Shown one piece after another: positions 21,648 to 33,354 of a stretch of 64,000 nucleotides of DNA. Position numbers and translations under genes: made by a program. The notes under the pieces were generated by a model. The model made no database searches. It had not been told where the DNA came from and was given only the letters and a program-made list of their open reading frames with translations. The number at the start of each line of letters is the position of its first letter. The stretch's first letter is position 1. This DNA comes from Aureobasidium sp. EXF-3400 (lineage: Eukaryota > Ascomycota > Dothideomycetes > Dothideales > Saccotheciaceae): contig SWBL01000201.1 of NCBI GenBank assembly GCA_024195585.1, forward strand, positions 1 to 64,000, read 5' to 3'.

Positions 21648-23144
21648 TTACTCGCAAGGCTCGTTCTTCCTGACATACTCGAGGTAGTCAAAACATTCAT
21701 CACCCTTCAGTGTTTCGACATCAGGTCTGAACTTTGGCGCTCTCTCCACCATCCTCATCAGCAGCTCCTGCCCTTCATCACTAACTCCATACTCTTGCAG
21801 CTCCTTGACCCTAGGTTGCCAGTTCAGAATGGCACGGAAGCAAGACATGTAATTCAAATCTTCCAGGAATGGGACTGGCGAAGTACCGACCAGCAACTCC
21901 CACATGATGATACCTAGACTCCAGACGTCTGTCTTAGAGGGCAGGGCACCAGCACCGCGTTCGAAGATCTCGGGGGCGACGTAGTCGATTGTGTCGTCTG
22001 CGATGCGGTCGGCGAGGTATTGTCGTGCGTCTATCAAGTCCTCGCCGCCAAACTCTGTGAGCTTGAATAGGGGAGGGTCGGTGCGGAAGACGATGATCTT
22101 GCTGGGCTTGAGGTCGCGATGTGAGATCCCTTGTGATGCGAGGTAGGAAAGGGCTTTGAGGGTTTGCAGAGCGAGATCCATGACGGCGTCTTCTTTTAGT
22201 CGTCTGGCGTTGTGGTTGCGGATGAACTCGGTGATGTTGCCGTGAGGCGAGTATTCGACGAGGATCACATTACCTTGAGGCCACTGTTCGCGGAAAGCAG
22301 AGACGACGTTTTCGTGCCGTACTCGGGTCATGGCGGCCGTTTCGCCCATGTTAATGCGTTCTTCCCTGGCATCGCCCTTTCTATCTCGTAGCTTCTTCAG
22401 AACGACAGGAAAGCCGGTCTTTTGCTTCTGCTTGCCTTTGGCGAGCACCACTGTCATGCTGCCAGTCTCGGAACGGAAGGGTCGTGCTTCTTGCCAGATA
22501 CAATCTTCCTCTGCGTCGAGGTATCTTTGGCGTGCATCTTGGGGAATGAGTGCTTGCCGCACAGAAGGCCGAAGCAGAGACCATGCTGTTGTTCTCAATT
22601 CTGCCCATCTAGACTGCGTTTTGCGATTGCTGAAATCCAGGAAAGGAAACATGAGCATAAGTGAGACGCTCCCGGCGGTGACAGTGACAGCCTCGCCCTG
22701 GTAGATCCGTATGCGTTGCCCTACTCCAGAAAGCAGTTTGTCGTCGACTTCGGTTCCTTTTAGACTGCAATTGTATATGTCCAGTTCCGGAATCTGCTGC
22801 GTATAGTCCAACTGCACTCTGAAGTGCACCGTATCGACGCTATCCTCGTTCTCTTTGCCCAGGACAATGTCGCACTTGTCTGAGTCTCGTCCAAACTTGT
22901 GGCCCTCCGTCAAGTCGGTGAAGGAATCGATGCTGAATGTCAATGACAATCCAAACTGCGTGTCGTCATCTTCGTTGTAGCCATCTCCCAGGCCAGCCGT
23001 AGGTTGGATTTGGCAAAGGAAACGTTCATTTTCGGGACGCTCTAGTATGCCGGTGCCGCTTGACTCGATGCCAATGATGCAGTACGTCTTGGTGGTATCA
23101 TGCCACCCGAATGTGTCGCTGTCGGCTGAGGCGGGACTGGACAT
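21648..23144 (-). CDS. FHA-domain protein kinase-like protein, probable pseudokinase
   Basis: 498 aa as read. An FHA domain spans about residues 70-165: HKFGRDSDKCDIVL, VHFRVQLD, and NCSLKGT in the place of the N-G-T loop. A kinase fold follows from about 235 to 475: VVLKKL (beta-3 Lys), HENVV, catalytic loop HRDLKPSK at 342-349, TEFGG at 363-367, YVAPEIF (APE) and DVWSLGIIMWELL. Two metal-binding positions are changed: the Asn after HRDLKPx is Lys349 and the DFG Asp is Glu364. The Gly-rich loop is also not evident. FHA plus kinase recalls Rad53/Chk2-type proteins, but a scaffold role is more likely. The stop at 21648 directly follows a GAGTAAGT donor-like site, so the C-terminus may extend. 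Confidence 0.82.
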   Translation of the reverse strand: MSSPASADSDTFGWHDTTKTYCIIGIESSGTGILERPENERFLCQIQPTAGLGDGYNEDDDTQFGLSLTFSIDSFTDLTEGHKFGRDSDKCDIVLGKENEDSVDTVHFRVQLDYTQQIPELDIYNCSLKGTEVDDKLLSGVGQRIRIYQGEAVTVTAGSVSLMLMFPFLDFSNRKTQSRWAELRTTAWSLLRPSVRQALIPQDARQRYLDAEEDCIWQEARPFRSETGSMTVVLAKGKQKQKTGFPVVLKKLRDRKGDAREERINMGETAAMTRVRHENVVSAFREQWPQGNVILVEYSPHGNITEFIRNHNARRLKEDAVMDLALQTLKALSYLASQGISHRDLKPSKIIVFRTDPPLFKLTEFGGEDLIDARQYLADRIADDTIDYVAPEIFERGAGALPSKTDVWSLGIIMWELLVGTSPVPFLEDLNYMSCFRAILNWQPRVKELQEYGVSDEGQELLMRMVERAPKFRPDVETLKGDECFDYLEYVRKNEPCE

Positions 23145-25317
23145 TTTGGACTCGATGTTGTCGGCTGGGGAATGAAGTGATGCAAGAAAGAGTCGTTTTG
23201 TTCGAGACAGTCCAGCTGTTGGCTTAAGTTGTCGAGAAAGAGCTGCGGCATCGCCAGCATTTAAACTTGCGCTTAGGGTCTTTTGCCTCTGTGCCTCTGT
23301 TGTAACGAAGCACCACGCCGGGAGTCAGTTGTGATATGCGAGTTTTCTCTCCGTTGTTGCAGATGCGAGCTGTCAGTCGTATTGGGTCTAACTGCGACCT
23401 AAACAAGGAACACGGTGGCCATCGTCGACGCGTTCAGACTTGACTGGCATTGATTGGGACCAGCGAAGTCGTCGTGGTAACGCCAACTTAACTTGCTGAC
23501 GACCGGGATGATTTCGTCCACTGATTGTCCGCGCAATTTTACTGCTAGGAGGGAGCACTGACGATCTATCGCAAAAGTTTCCGAGGTCCATGTCGAGAGA
23601 TGCAACTATCCGGTATCGACTGCAAGCCGCTTCATTCGGACGTCTCAAGCACGGTTCGTCATCCTGTTAACCTGCAACTACCTTCCGAGACAAGAGTAAA
23701 TCATCTGCCGCAGATGGACGGTTGCTGACATGACTGGCGCACAGTCTTGCCACCCCGCTTTCAGGTCCTCGGATGATGTTGCTATCCGGTGTCGTACAGA
23801 ATCCGTTGGCGAGAGCCCTGAGAGAAATCCTCTCTGATGATTTTAATTCTGATCCTTTGCCTCTCTTTAAGAGCAGAGCGGGAAATGCTTGATGATTCGC
23901 CACTCTCTTGTAGTATGCGGACTTCGGTTGCTCCGACCATGCGTAGGAAATACACCAGGACCACTTGTATACAATGATTGGCACCAGAGCCGACGACAAG
24001 GTCCGGCTTCTTGCTTTTCTTGCAAAGTCTAAATGCGGAGGTGGGAAGGCTCCATGCAGATTCTGCTGCGATCCTGTCGACACGGGGCTACTCAGAATGA
24101 TTCCTTGGATGAAGTCGACAATGATACACGGTGCCCTAGTTGTCGGCTAATGGTCATTGGATGCTTGAATATCAGTATGAGGATACCAAGACTTGCGAAT
24201 ATGTCTTTTGCTGGTTATGCATGTACATGTATCTTCTCTTTACGTAGCTTTTCGAACCCATCGAACTTGCAATCACTTGCTACGACCCACCTGTTCGCAT
24301 CAGAGCTCGTATTGAGAAATGCCTACTTGCTAGCTCTGCAAAGGAACTGCTCGTGCTATCTCTGCGTCCAACCATCGTGCTTGACGCGTTCATGCAACGA
24401 GCCGATGACAATAGCAGATACCCGTCCATCCAAAGAGAGATGCGTTGATCGAACACTCCTCACTGGGCGTTTGACTTTGGTGTCATGGAGGTCATGAACT
24501 CGAAGCCGCAGAAAGCAGCTAAGCAAGCAGGAAGTTCGAGACCGATCGAAGAGCCAACAGGGAACACTAACGGAAGGACGGCCCGTGGTGATGTATCTGC
24601 GAGACAACGATACAGCTGAGAAAGGGAAAAGGTCAGAAGACGAAAGGTAATTGCTGAATGCGACAATGGTGGAGGAAAGCACAATGAGGAGGCTGGGCTG
24701 TTTGCATTGTTTGACGCACGCGAGGACTTCGTTCGATCCCGTGAGCCAACGTATTTAACACATCTACTTATAAAAATACACAACACTTTCCAGAAGAGAC
24801 TGCTGTCCACAGAGAGGCGAAACCTTGTGGAATTTCTGTGGCCATATTCCTGTTCTGGAAAGTAACTGTGCATTTTAATGGCTCGAAATATCACTGTAAG
24901 CTACCGTGAGAGCTGTCACTGACAACCAGAAACCTGTTGTCGAGGGCTTGCTTCCTTCCTGGCCGGGGTCTGCGTCCTTCCTGCTCAGCAAGCTCCTTCT
25001 CCACCAGGCATCTACACAACCTCATAGTGTTGGGCAGTCACTCGCGATTCAGAAATCAATCACAGGTCCTGGTCCCTGGTGCATGTAAGTTTCTCTTTCA
25101 CCGGACATTGCTCCGTAATTTTCATCGCGCTGTGCCGTCACTCGCGTTCAGCAGCCAACCTCAAGACATCCTCTGCTATCACGATTGCTTGGTAAAGTAC
25201 ACTCCTAGAAGGCATTGGACAATAATCTCGTCCCGCTCTGTCGTCACTCGTGGTCCTAAGCAACTCCTCCGAGGTCCGTGCGCTACGGTGCAAACACTGG
25301 GCTCGCACTTACAAGCT

Positions 25318-25325
25318 TATATATA
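25318..25325 (+). promoter_or_regulatory. TATA-like element of the Myb/SAP-like gene
   Basis: TATATATA followed by CT-rich sequence (TTTTTCTTGCTTCC), about 85 nt before a likely 5'-UTR intron donor. Confidence 0.4.
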
Positions 25326-25410
25326 TACGTTTTTCTTGCTTCCTTCCCCTTGAATTTCCTCTAGCACAGCCCATTCGTGTCGTTGACACGCGCCCCGCCG
25401 CCCTCTCAAG

Positions 25411-25616
25411 GTAAGTTTGATCCTCGCATGGCTGTTTCCTGTTTGAACATGTTGAAGCGCTTCGAGAACTGAGGAACTGAAGCACCATATCCATGCTTGC
25501 GTTTTCACCCAACTTCCGTCCCAATCCTGTACACCAGTGCTTTCATATCTATTATTTATACATGCAGCCACCTCATAATCTCCCACTTTCCACTTTCCAC
25601 TAACCACTGACCACAG
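25411..25616 (+). other. Probable 5'-UTR intron
   Basis: GTAAGT donor at 25411, CTAAC and CTGAC branch-like sites near 25600, CACAG acceptor ending 25616, 37 nt before the start codon at 25653. Inferred from signals only. Confidence 0.45.
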
Positions 25617-25652
25617 CCACTCGTCTACAGTACACCCAATCTTCAAGCTACC

Positions 25653-27764
25653 ATGTCGACAGAACAAAACACTCCAACTGAAGAACTCTTCTTCGGAACA
25701 CCATGTAAGTCTCTTCCGGTTGGTATACCCGCTCGGAACTACTGAAGCTGATATGTTGTAGCCGATGTTCTGGTCCCTTACACCTGTCCTGTCGCTCCGC
25801 GTCCGGATGGTGAAGACGATGGCGATTACGTCGATGACATTGACAAGGTACGGTTCGAGGTCAACATTAGATCAATCGTGCAAAGCTGATGTCTCACAGA
25901 GTTCGAAGCAGAACCCGTTCTTGAGCAAGGGATCGAAGAAACGTCCTGCTGCGGATGAAGTCCTCCCTGCCAAGCGCCAAAAGAGATTCAAGATGGGTAC
26001 CAATATCAAAGGTGGCCATGCTCCTTCATTCAAGCCCATCACAGTCGATCTCGATGAGGAAGATCAGATGATTGTCGACATGAAGCAGCAGGGCTATAAA
26101 GATGAAGATATCCGTGACCGTCTTATCGAGAAGGGTTTCACCTGCTACGAGGCTAGAAGTGTCGCCTGCCGCTGGATGCGTATTCGTAAGAAGACACAAG
26201 GGTACGAGGAGAAGCTACTCGACGAGGAGCTGACCGACTGGCATCTTGGAGAGGTAGGAATACTGATACTCGTTGCATGTATTCCTTGACTGACCTATAC
26301 TAGGACGAAATGCTCGAGGAAGCATACGAAGTTGCTGACAAAAAGTTCCAAATCGAACTGGAAAAACTTGAACAAAAGCGCTGGACTTGGACAGCTCAGA
26401 ATCTCAACAAGCGTCTTCCTCGTGAGCGCTTCTCCGCTAAGGCTTGCCGACAGCGTCATGAAGCACGCCGTAATGGCACTGCCCGATGCCCTCCAGAGAT
26501 TGATCCCAATCCAGAAGCTCGCCAACGTGAACGTGAAGAGCGTATCGCCGCCTACAAATTGCGCAAGGAGGAAGAAGCAAAGCGTGACGCCATCGAAGCT
26601 GAGGAGAAGAAGCGTTCAAAGAAAGACAACACCGCCGAAAAGGTTGCTGCTCGTCAGCGCAAGGAGGCTCAGGCTGCGCTCAAGGCCCAAAAGAAGAAGG
26701 ATGCAGACGAGTACCGCCAGTCTCTGGTTGAAGCAGTTACTCTCGCAAAACAACGCAAGCAGAATGCACTCAATGCCGCCCGCGAGGAGCGTATCTACAA
26801 TGAGAGAAAGCACAGGTTCTTCAATCGTCTTCACAAGCAGCTGAAGAAGGAAGTGGCTGCTTTGCTGAGGAAGAAGGAGAGGAACAACGGTGTTACCCCC
26901 GAGCCAGAAGATACTGAGACCGTTCACCCACCCAAGAGCAGATATGCTTACAAGAACACCGCCGAACAGATTCGCAACGAGAATATCAGTGCGACAGAAG
27001 CTGCTATCAATGCTCGCTCTCACGAATTCATCGGTGTTGTAGAGCCCGTAGCTACAGCTGCGGTCGGCACTCAACCTATGCCTACCACCACGCCTTCTGC
27101 TTCCAACAGACGCGGATCTCAGCATCCTGCCATCGCCGCTGATGGCTTCTCTGAAGAACCTCGTAACTGGTGCACCATCGATGAGCTGCAAAACATCCTG
27201 CGCGCGCGTGGCATGCTTCTGAATCGTATGAAGGAAAACAAGGCTATCATCATCTCTCGTCTAAACAACGAGGACAAGACTAACGATATTGAGCAGCTCA
27301 GGGATCTGCTGAAGGCACGCCACGAAGACTCAAGCGGCACGAAGACTGAGTTGATGAGACGTTTGGCGATCTCCGACGCAAAGGGTTCCAGAAAGTACCA
27401 AAACCTGCGTACCAACCGCCCACTTGACGAAAATGGCAACCGTATCAGAGTCACGATGCCAGCGAAGCCGGCTGTGTCAAAGGCAACCGCTCGCTACAAT
27501 GCTCGCGATGTCACGATCAAGAACGGCAAAACTGTCGTCAAACCCCGGACTCCCACTACCAGGAAGAGAGCCTCTAATACCACCAAAAAGACTCCTGCAA
27601 AGGCTGCTTCAAAGAATCCATCTAACAAGGCCAAGGGCACCAGCGCTTCCAAGAAGTTTATTCCTGAAGACGACGATGGAGACGGTGAAGAGTCTGGCCT
27701 TCTCCACGAGCCTACTGAAGACGACATGAAGGACATCGTGAGTAGCTTGCTCTCAGGTTCCTAG
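25653..27764 (+). CDS. Myb/SANT-like and SAP-like nuclear protein
   Basis: CDS join(25653..25704,25762..25847,25900..26253,26304..27764), 650 aa; all three introns are 50-57 nt GT-AG and in phase. After an acidic start comes a basic stretch (KKRP, KRQKRFKMG), then a region (about 90-145) that reads like a helix-turn-helix: MIVDMKQQGYKDEDIRDRL. A Myb-like segment follows near 185-215: KRWTWTAQNLNKRL, FSAKACRQRHEARRNG. Residues 225-330 form a long charged coiled coil. Around 450-520 lie two SAP-like helical pairs (TIDELQNILRARGM and DIEQLRDLLKARH, the latter followed by KTELMRRL). The C-terminal tail is Lys/Thr/Pro-rich then acidic. Chromatin or DNA binding is likely; the exact role is unknown. 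Confidence 0.85.
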
Positions 27765-28787
27765 ATGTCGTCGTCCGCAGTCAGGGAAGTGAGAGGAAGA
27801 ACTAACAGCCTCTGAAATTCCCGCAAGATTCGATGGAAGTTCACAATTTTGGATAGCAACTTATGGCCAAACCTGAGTACAGTCCACGATCTCCAAGTTC
27901 AAACTCACGGCGAAAAGGAGCCTTCTTGGAATTGATCGCGTGGTATTACTGTGAAGTGGCGGCGTTCCGGATCGCCTTTTTGGTCGATCTTCAGTTTTGT
28001 ACCTCAGTACCCCAGACTTTCCAGTGGTCCGGCGCGTGCATACCATTACAATCGCTTGCAAGACGCGATGGATCTTTCTTTTGTGTTTCTCATCTGGATT
28101 GTTTTCTCATTGGACAACAGCAAAAGTCTGCCGACTTTCTTTGATGTTTTTGGCCTTGCTTCAAGTCCCTAATACTCTGATACCCCAGCATAACATAGCA
28201 TACAATAGCACCAATGATTTACCCTGTAGCTTTCAGAATCCATCATTGAGTCCTTTGTGACACTACTGACTTCCTTTGGCCCTTTTGCCAATGTCCCGGT
28301 CGAGCGAAATCCTTCTCAGCTGACAACAACACTTGGAATCTCAGTCCATATAGCCAAGCACTTCACGTAGACCAAACAAAATACGAAAGACTACCAGAGC
28401 TAACCAAACACACGCTCAACAAGGTAGGTTTCCCGAGAGATATAGTCGGCGCACCTGCCTCTTCCATCACCAGCGTTTGGCCTCCCCCACATCCCCCACC
28501 CAGCCGTTTGTGGAGTCCCCGGTTTCCGAAATGTTTAAATTACGAGTTTACTTGGAGGTAGCACAAGGACGTGCGGCAAAGTTTCTCTGTTTGGTATTCC
28601 GGTAGGCTCAGAGGACTCGAAGGGGGGGTATCTGAAGGTGTTTGGGAAGGTAGGCCGACTGGACTCCGGCCCGTGCCAGGATGGTCGAAGGATAGATATA
28701 AAGACTATCGACGGACTCGAAGAAACCAGAAGGCATTCTCTATCAATCTTCAACTCAGTCTTCGAGTACATATTCACACACGTCATC
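27765..28787. other. Intergenic, promoter of the monooxygenase gene
   Basis: 1.0 kb without a supported gene. A GTAGGT donor-like site near 28423 may mark a 5'-UTR intron, but I cannot place its acceptor. Confidence 0.45.
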
Positions 28788-30526
28788 ATGGTACACTTAC
28801 GAACAGACATTGGTGCTACCAATCCCAATGCACCATTGCACCCCGAAGAGAACAGCACATATGCCAAAGAACTCACCTGCGATGTTCTCATCGTTGGTGC
28901 CGGTTTTGGTGGTGTCTATCTGCTACACAAGCTTCGTGACGAGGTCGGTCTGAATGTCAAGATCTTCGAAGCCGCAAACGAGCTTGGTGGTGTTTGGCGA
29001 TGGAACTGCTACCCAGGAGCCCGCGTCGATACACAAGTCCCCATTTACGAATACTCGATCGAGAAGGTCTGGAAAGACTGGACATGGACCCAGAAGTACC
29101 CTGATTTCAACGAGCTCCGTGAATACTTCATTCATGTCGAAAACACCCTTGACATTAAGAAGGATGTCAGCTTCAACACCCGTGTCATTGGCTCTCAATT
29201 CGACAACGAGTCAAAGATGTGGACCGTCAAGACCGAGGACGGCCGCACCGCAAAGTGCAAGTACCTGATCAACGCCATTGGCTTCGCAGCCAAGCGCCAC
29301 TTCCCTGACTGGAAGGGTCTTACCGACTTCAAGGGCGAGTTGCACCACAGCTCTTTCTGGCCTGACGAGGGTGTCGACGTCAAGGGCAAGCGTGTTGCTG
29401 TCATTGGCACAGGCAGTACCGGTATTCAGATTGCCCAAGAGACAGCAAAGGACGCCGCCAGCGTTACCGTGTTCCAACGCACACCCAACCTCTGCTTGCC
29501 AATGCGTCAACGCGACTTGACGAAGGAGGAGCAGCAAAACGCTAAGGGAGAGTACCCTGAAATCTACCGCAACCGCCTCACCACTTTCGCCGGGTTCTCA
29601 TATGACTTTGTCGAGAAGAACACATTCGACGACAATGAGGAACAGCGCGAGAAGTTCTACGAGGAGCTGTGGGAAGAAGGCGGCTTCAAGTTCTGGCTTG
29701 CAAACTACAAGGACCTGCTGTTCGACAGCAAGGCCAACGACCAAGCCTACAACTTCTGGGTTAAGAAGACCAGAGCTCGCATTGCCGATCCTCGCAAGCG
29801 TGATATCCTCGCTCCTCTCAAGGCTCCCCACGCCTGGGGAACCAAGCGTCCTTCTTTGGAGCAGAACTTTTATGAGTTGATGGACAAGGCCGAGAACGAT
29901 GTTGTCAACGTCAGAGAGACACCCATCACCGAATTCACAGAGACTGGTATCGTTACTAGCGACGGTAAGCTCAGAGAGTTTGACATCATTGCTCTCGCTA
30001 CTGGCTTCGACTCGGTCACTGGTGGCATGAAGAACATGGGCCTGAAGGATACCGAAGGCAAGGACTTGGGCGAGAGATGGAAGAACGGTACCTGGACATA
30101 CCTTGGTATGACCTGCAATGGTTTCCCTGTAAGTGATTCACTACTGCCCCACCTAACCACATACAAAGTTACTTACAAGCCTCGCAGAACATGTTCTTCC
30201 TGTACGGTGCTCAGGGTCCCACCGCCTTCAGTAACGGCCCCACCTGTGTCGAGGTGCAAGGCGACTGGATTGTTGATGCCATTGCCACACTGCAAAAGAC
30301 CGGCAAACAGACCATCGAACCCACCAAGGATGCAGAGACCAGCTGGCACAAGCTCGTCACCGAGCTCTCAGACAAGACCTTGTTCCCTGGCACCGAGTCC
30401 TGGTACATGGGTGCCAACATCCCTGGCAAGCCAAGAGAACAACTCAACTTCCCTGGAGGTTTCCCTATGTACGAGAAGGAGTGTAGAAATGCACTCGATG
30501 GCTGGAAGGGCTTCGTTGTTGCTTAA
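28788..30526 (+). CDS. Flavin-dependent Baeyer-Villiger monooxygenase
   Basis: CDS join(28788..30128,30188..30526), 559 aa. Converts ketones to esters or lactones with NADPH, O2 and FAD. It has an FAD-binding VGAGFGG Rossmann motif near residue 35 with downstream ELGGVWRWNCYPGARVD, then the BVMO fingerprint FKGELHHSSFWPD (FxGxxxHxxxW), then the NADPH-binding GTGSTGIQ. The late ATGFDSVTGG motif is also typical. The 59-nt intron (GTAAGT ... CTAAC ... GCAG) joins CNGFP to NMFFLYG in frame. An upstream in-frame ATG at 28638 exists, but sequence typical of the family starts only after 28788. No secondary-metabolite cluster is visible around it, so a catabolic role is as likely as a biosynthetic one. 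Confidence 0.92.
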
Positions 30527-30973
30527 GCATTGGCTGAAGTGGTCGACTCTGCTGTTATGAATACTAAGATGTAATGTATGTATGTATGAACGAAATTATG
30601 CTTCTTGAATTGAAGATTTTCAATGTCTGTGTATCAGTAAAGTATCTCCGTTCTTTTTCATAGCCACGTATGCATCAGGGCAAAGATGAGACCGACTTGG
30701 GCAATGGGCATTGCTCACGCAATCAGCCTGGTACAATGAGTACTGACAAGAAGGCTCTAAATGCACCTTTGCAGACAGTCAGACAAGACTCGTTGAGTGG
30801 AACGAGCAGGTGTATGTTACTTTCAAGAAGACAAAACGTTTCGAAGTCATGGATATGTGCTGTGCCAGATCTTAGAAGAGTAGAATCGAGGTAGTTCGCA
30901 TTTCAAAACGCCGTCCCTAGTTATGTAGTCATCTAAAGATGATAAAAAAGAAATATATACACATATAAAGATA
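30527..30973. other. Intergenic between convergent genes
   Basis: 447 nt of 3' flanks; AT-rich TAAAGATG-type repeats near 30930-30970. No gene supported. Confidence 0.5.
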
Positions 30974-32038
30974 TCATGATTCGGAACCACCGTTCCGCAG
31001 CTCGTCACTCAAGCAGGTCTCCTGCTCGGGTAACAACTTCGCTACCTTGTCATCTCGCAGGCTCTCGACGCCAATGCCATGCATGGTAGCCTCTCTTTGT
31101 CTGATGAAGAACTGGATACGCTCTTCCTTGGGTCTATTTTCAGATAGTTGACGCACGCGCCTCAGATCCTTGCTCGCGCGATCATGAACTAGATCCCTCG
31201 CTGCCACGACTTTGTCACCCTCAGACTCTGCGCGGCTCAGATTTAGAGAAGCCCCTACGATTGCGAGCAAAATGACACACAAGACAAAGTTTCCGTTGGA
31301 CAGATATCGTGGTTGCTGAGCCACACCATCTCGGCGAGCATAAAATCGCTCCCAATCCTCCCAGGTCGCATTGCCCCAAATGTCTGAGTCTGTATGGTGG
31401 CGCCAGCCGCTGAAGGGACCTGCAGGAGCACCGGCTCCGGGTTTACCACCAACTGTGCTGGGGACACCACTCCAGCCGACACCAAATCGATCGTACATCT
31501 TGCGTTTGTCCGGATCTGAGAGAATGGTATGAGCGGCCACGACCAGACGATAACGTTCTAGACGTAAGGGTTGTGGCACGCTATGGTGATGATGGTGCTT
31601 TTCGCAGGCGCCAGAGTCGGGATGGTATAGTTTTACTAGCTCATAGAAACGGCGTTTGCTGTAAGGCTCAGATTCGGTAGTTGAGAGGATCTGATATGGT
31701 GTCGGGTGCGTATGACCTTTTGGTGCCTTGGGCCATGGCATGTCATTTTGTGGCGATGCCGAGGGCGACGAAGATGGATCAGGCGAGCCTGCGGACATTG
31801 GGTCACCAGCTATGGTGGCATAGCCTCGCGGTGGGCATGATGGAGAGCTGCAGGCATTAGCCCTTCTTGCTGGTGCTGCTGCTACTGTGGTCGCTGGTCG
31901 TGTGCCGGAGCGATACCGTAGTGGTGATGACGTCGACGAATTTGGAGCAGTGGCGGCGTGAGAGAGAGCAGCAAGGTTGTGGCAGCGACGAGGGAGCGGC
32001 GCGGTCAGTAAGGTACGAGAGGGATGAGTAGGAGGCAT
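30974..32038 (-). CDS. Mitochondrial J-domain (DnaJ-like) membrane protein
   Basis: 354 aa from the ATG at 32038; a longer in-frame start exists at 32218. The N-terminal 90 residues are Arg/Ser/Ala-rich without acids (SRTLLTAPLPRRCH ... RGYATIAG), fitting a mitochondrial presequence. The J domain lies at about 115-190: PYQILSTTESE, KLYHPD (the HPD that stimulates Hsp70) and DPDKRKMYDRFG. A His run (EKHHHHHS) sits in the loop after HPD. One transmembrane helix follows (FVLCVILLAIVGASLNL, about 260-276), then a charged tail with DLRRVRQLSENRP. It would therefore present its J domain at a membrane, likely the mitochondrial inner membrane (inference). Confidence 0.82.
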   Translation of the reverse strand: MPPTHPSRTLLTAPLPRRCHNLAALSHAATAPNSSTSSPLRYRSGTRPATTVAAAPARRANACSSPSCPPRGYATIAGDPMSAGSPDPSSSPSASPQNDMPWPKAPKGHTHPTPYQILSTTESEPYSKRRFYELVKLYHPDSGACEKHHHHHSVPQPLRLERYRLVVAAHTILSDPDKRKMYDRFGVGWSGVPSTVGGKPGAGAPAGPFSGWRHHTDSDIWGNATWEDWERFYARRDGVAQQPRYLSNGNFVLCVILLAIVGASLNLSRAESEGDKVVAARDLVHDRASKDLRRVRQLSENRPKEERIQFFIRQREATMHGIGVESLRDDKVAKLLPEQETCLSDELRNGGSES

Positions 32039-33354
32039 GCCGCAAGGGTCATGATGTCCTTCTGCAAGAAGTTCGAGTTCGACTGTGCTGGTCTTGCGGA
32101 CTTGCACGATGCGAACGGCACCTTCTGTCACTTGCCGGGAGATATGGTGCGCCAAGGCTGTCGTGCTTTCGGATGTTTGAAGTGCAAGCCGATCGAAGGA
32201 AGCTGCGAAAAGCGCCACGCGGGGGTCGACCCACGCAGCTCAGCAGTGCCACCACAATCAGCAGCGATTCACGCTGCCACCACTTTCAGCGGCGCCATCT
32301 CGTCGCTTCTTCTTGCAAACCCATCAGTCTGAATCTGCTTGCCAAAACAAGGCCTCAGCTTTCCGTCAGATCTAGCGCCCAAAGCTAATCTGTCCTACCC
32401 AGCACACAGATCTTGGCTTGCCCTGTCTCACTTTGCTTTGCTCGCGATTGTCACTCGTCCGTTGCTACCCGTCCCTGCGTGCTGCGATCGTGTTTTTCCA
32501 TGTGCTTCCCTCGATGCCGCCAGCGTTCCCATAGATCTTGAACATCTCGTGTTCGCAAAGGCTTGTCTGTCGTGTGCGAGATCTGTAGATACACGTGGGT
32601 CATGGCTCAGGGCCAGCGCCGATGGCTGTGAGAATCGAAAACCACCAACTGTATCGACTGCAGTGCACACAGATAGGCCAAGACTAGGCAAGCTGCAAGA
32701 CAGGGTCGCTGACATCCTTCGCCGCAAAACGCCGCCTACGCGTCCGCTCTCAGCAGTAGTGCCCCCTCTTTTTCTCCTCTCCATGCGAGGCTAAAAGCTG
32801 CGTGCGTGTCGTGACAAATAGGCTTCCTGGGGGCTAAATTCCCGCTGGCCCTTTGGTGCAGGAACATGCGCCCGATCCTTGCCTGGCGTTTCCAATTGCT
32901 TTTTGGTCCTTGTTTCTCGCCGCAATCGTCCTATGCATCTTGTTGCTTCCCACCACTGTCACCGCGGATCCCTTGTCAACCATTGTTGTCATGAACCAGC
33001 CATCCCAATTAGGCCAATTTTGCATCATATTCACGTTGGATAAAGTAGTTGTAGGAAGAGTTGTTGTGCAAAAGAATTGGGCCGCTCTGCAAGTAGAGCA
33101 AAGCAGCCCTGTCATTGTTCAATATTCATGAATCTCAGTCATTACCGCTCCAAAAGAAAAGAGACCCATCCATATTCTCATAGCCCACCATGGTAAAACC
33201 CTTGTGTTTCATACCGTGCAACGCCATTTCGTAAATTATCCTCCCATTTTATCCCAGTAGATCCATCATCCGTGAGGTATCATCAGAACACCAGAACCCA
33301 AACCAGTATATCAATACATTATAGAAATGAAGATTAAGAGACAGCGAGGGGAGC
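32039..33354. other. Intergenic region (1.3 kb)
   Basis: Open frames here lack coding character. Contains the J-protein promoter and the 3' flank of the next minus-strand gene. Confidence 0.45.

Larger units (their letters stand above)
23145..25652. other. Long intergenic region (2.5 kb)
   Basis: No supported gene. The distal 330 nt hold a TATATATA element and a probable 5'-UTR intron of the next gene, listed separately. Confidence 0.5.

Noticed and set aside
24721..24760. B-box-like GTTCGATCCC followed by GTGAGCCA, suggestive of a tRNA 3' half
   Set aside because: The bases before and after the loop do not form a T stem and no matching acceptor, D or anticodon arms lie upstream.
25020..25260. 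Recurring GTCACTCG-type phrase (near 25036, 25137, 25242)
   Set aside because: Only short, imperfect similarity between copies; spacing irregular; not enough to call a repeat array.
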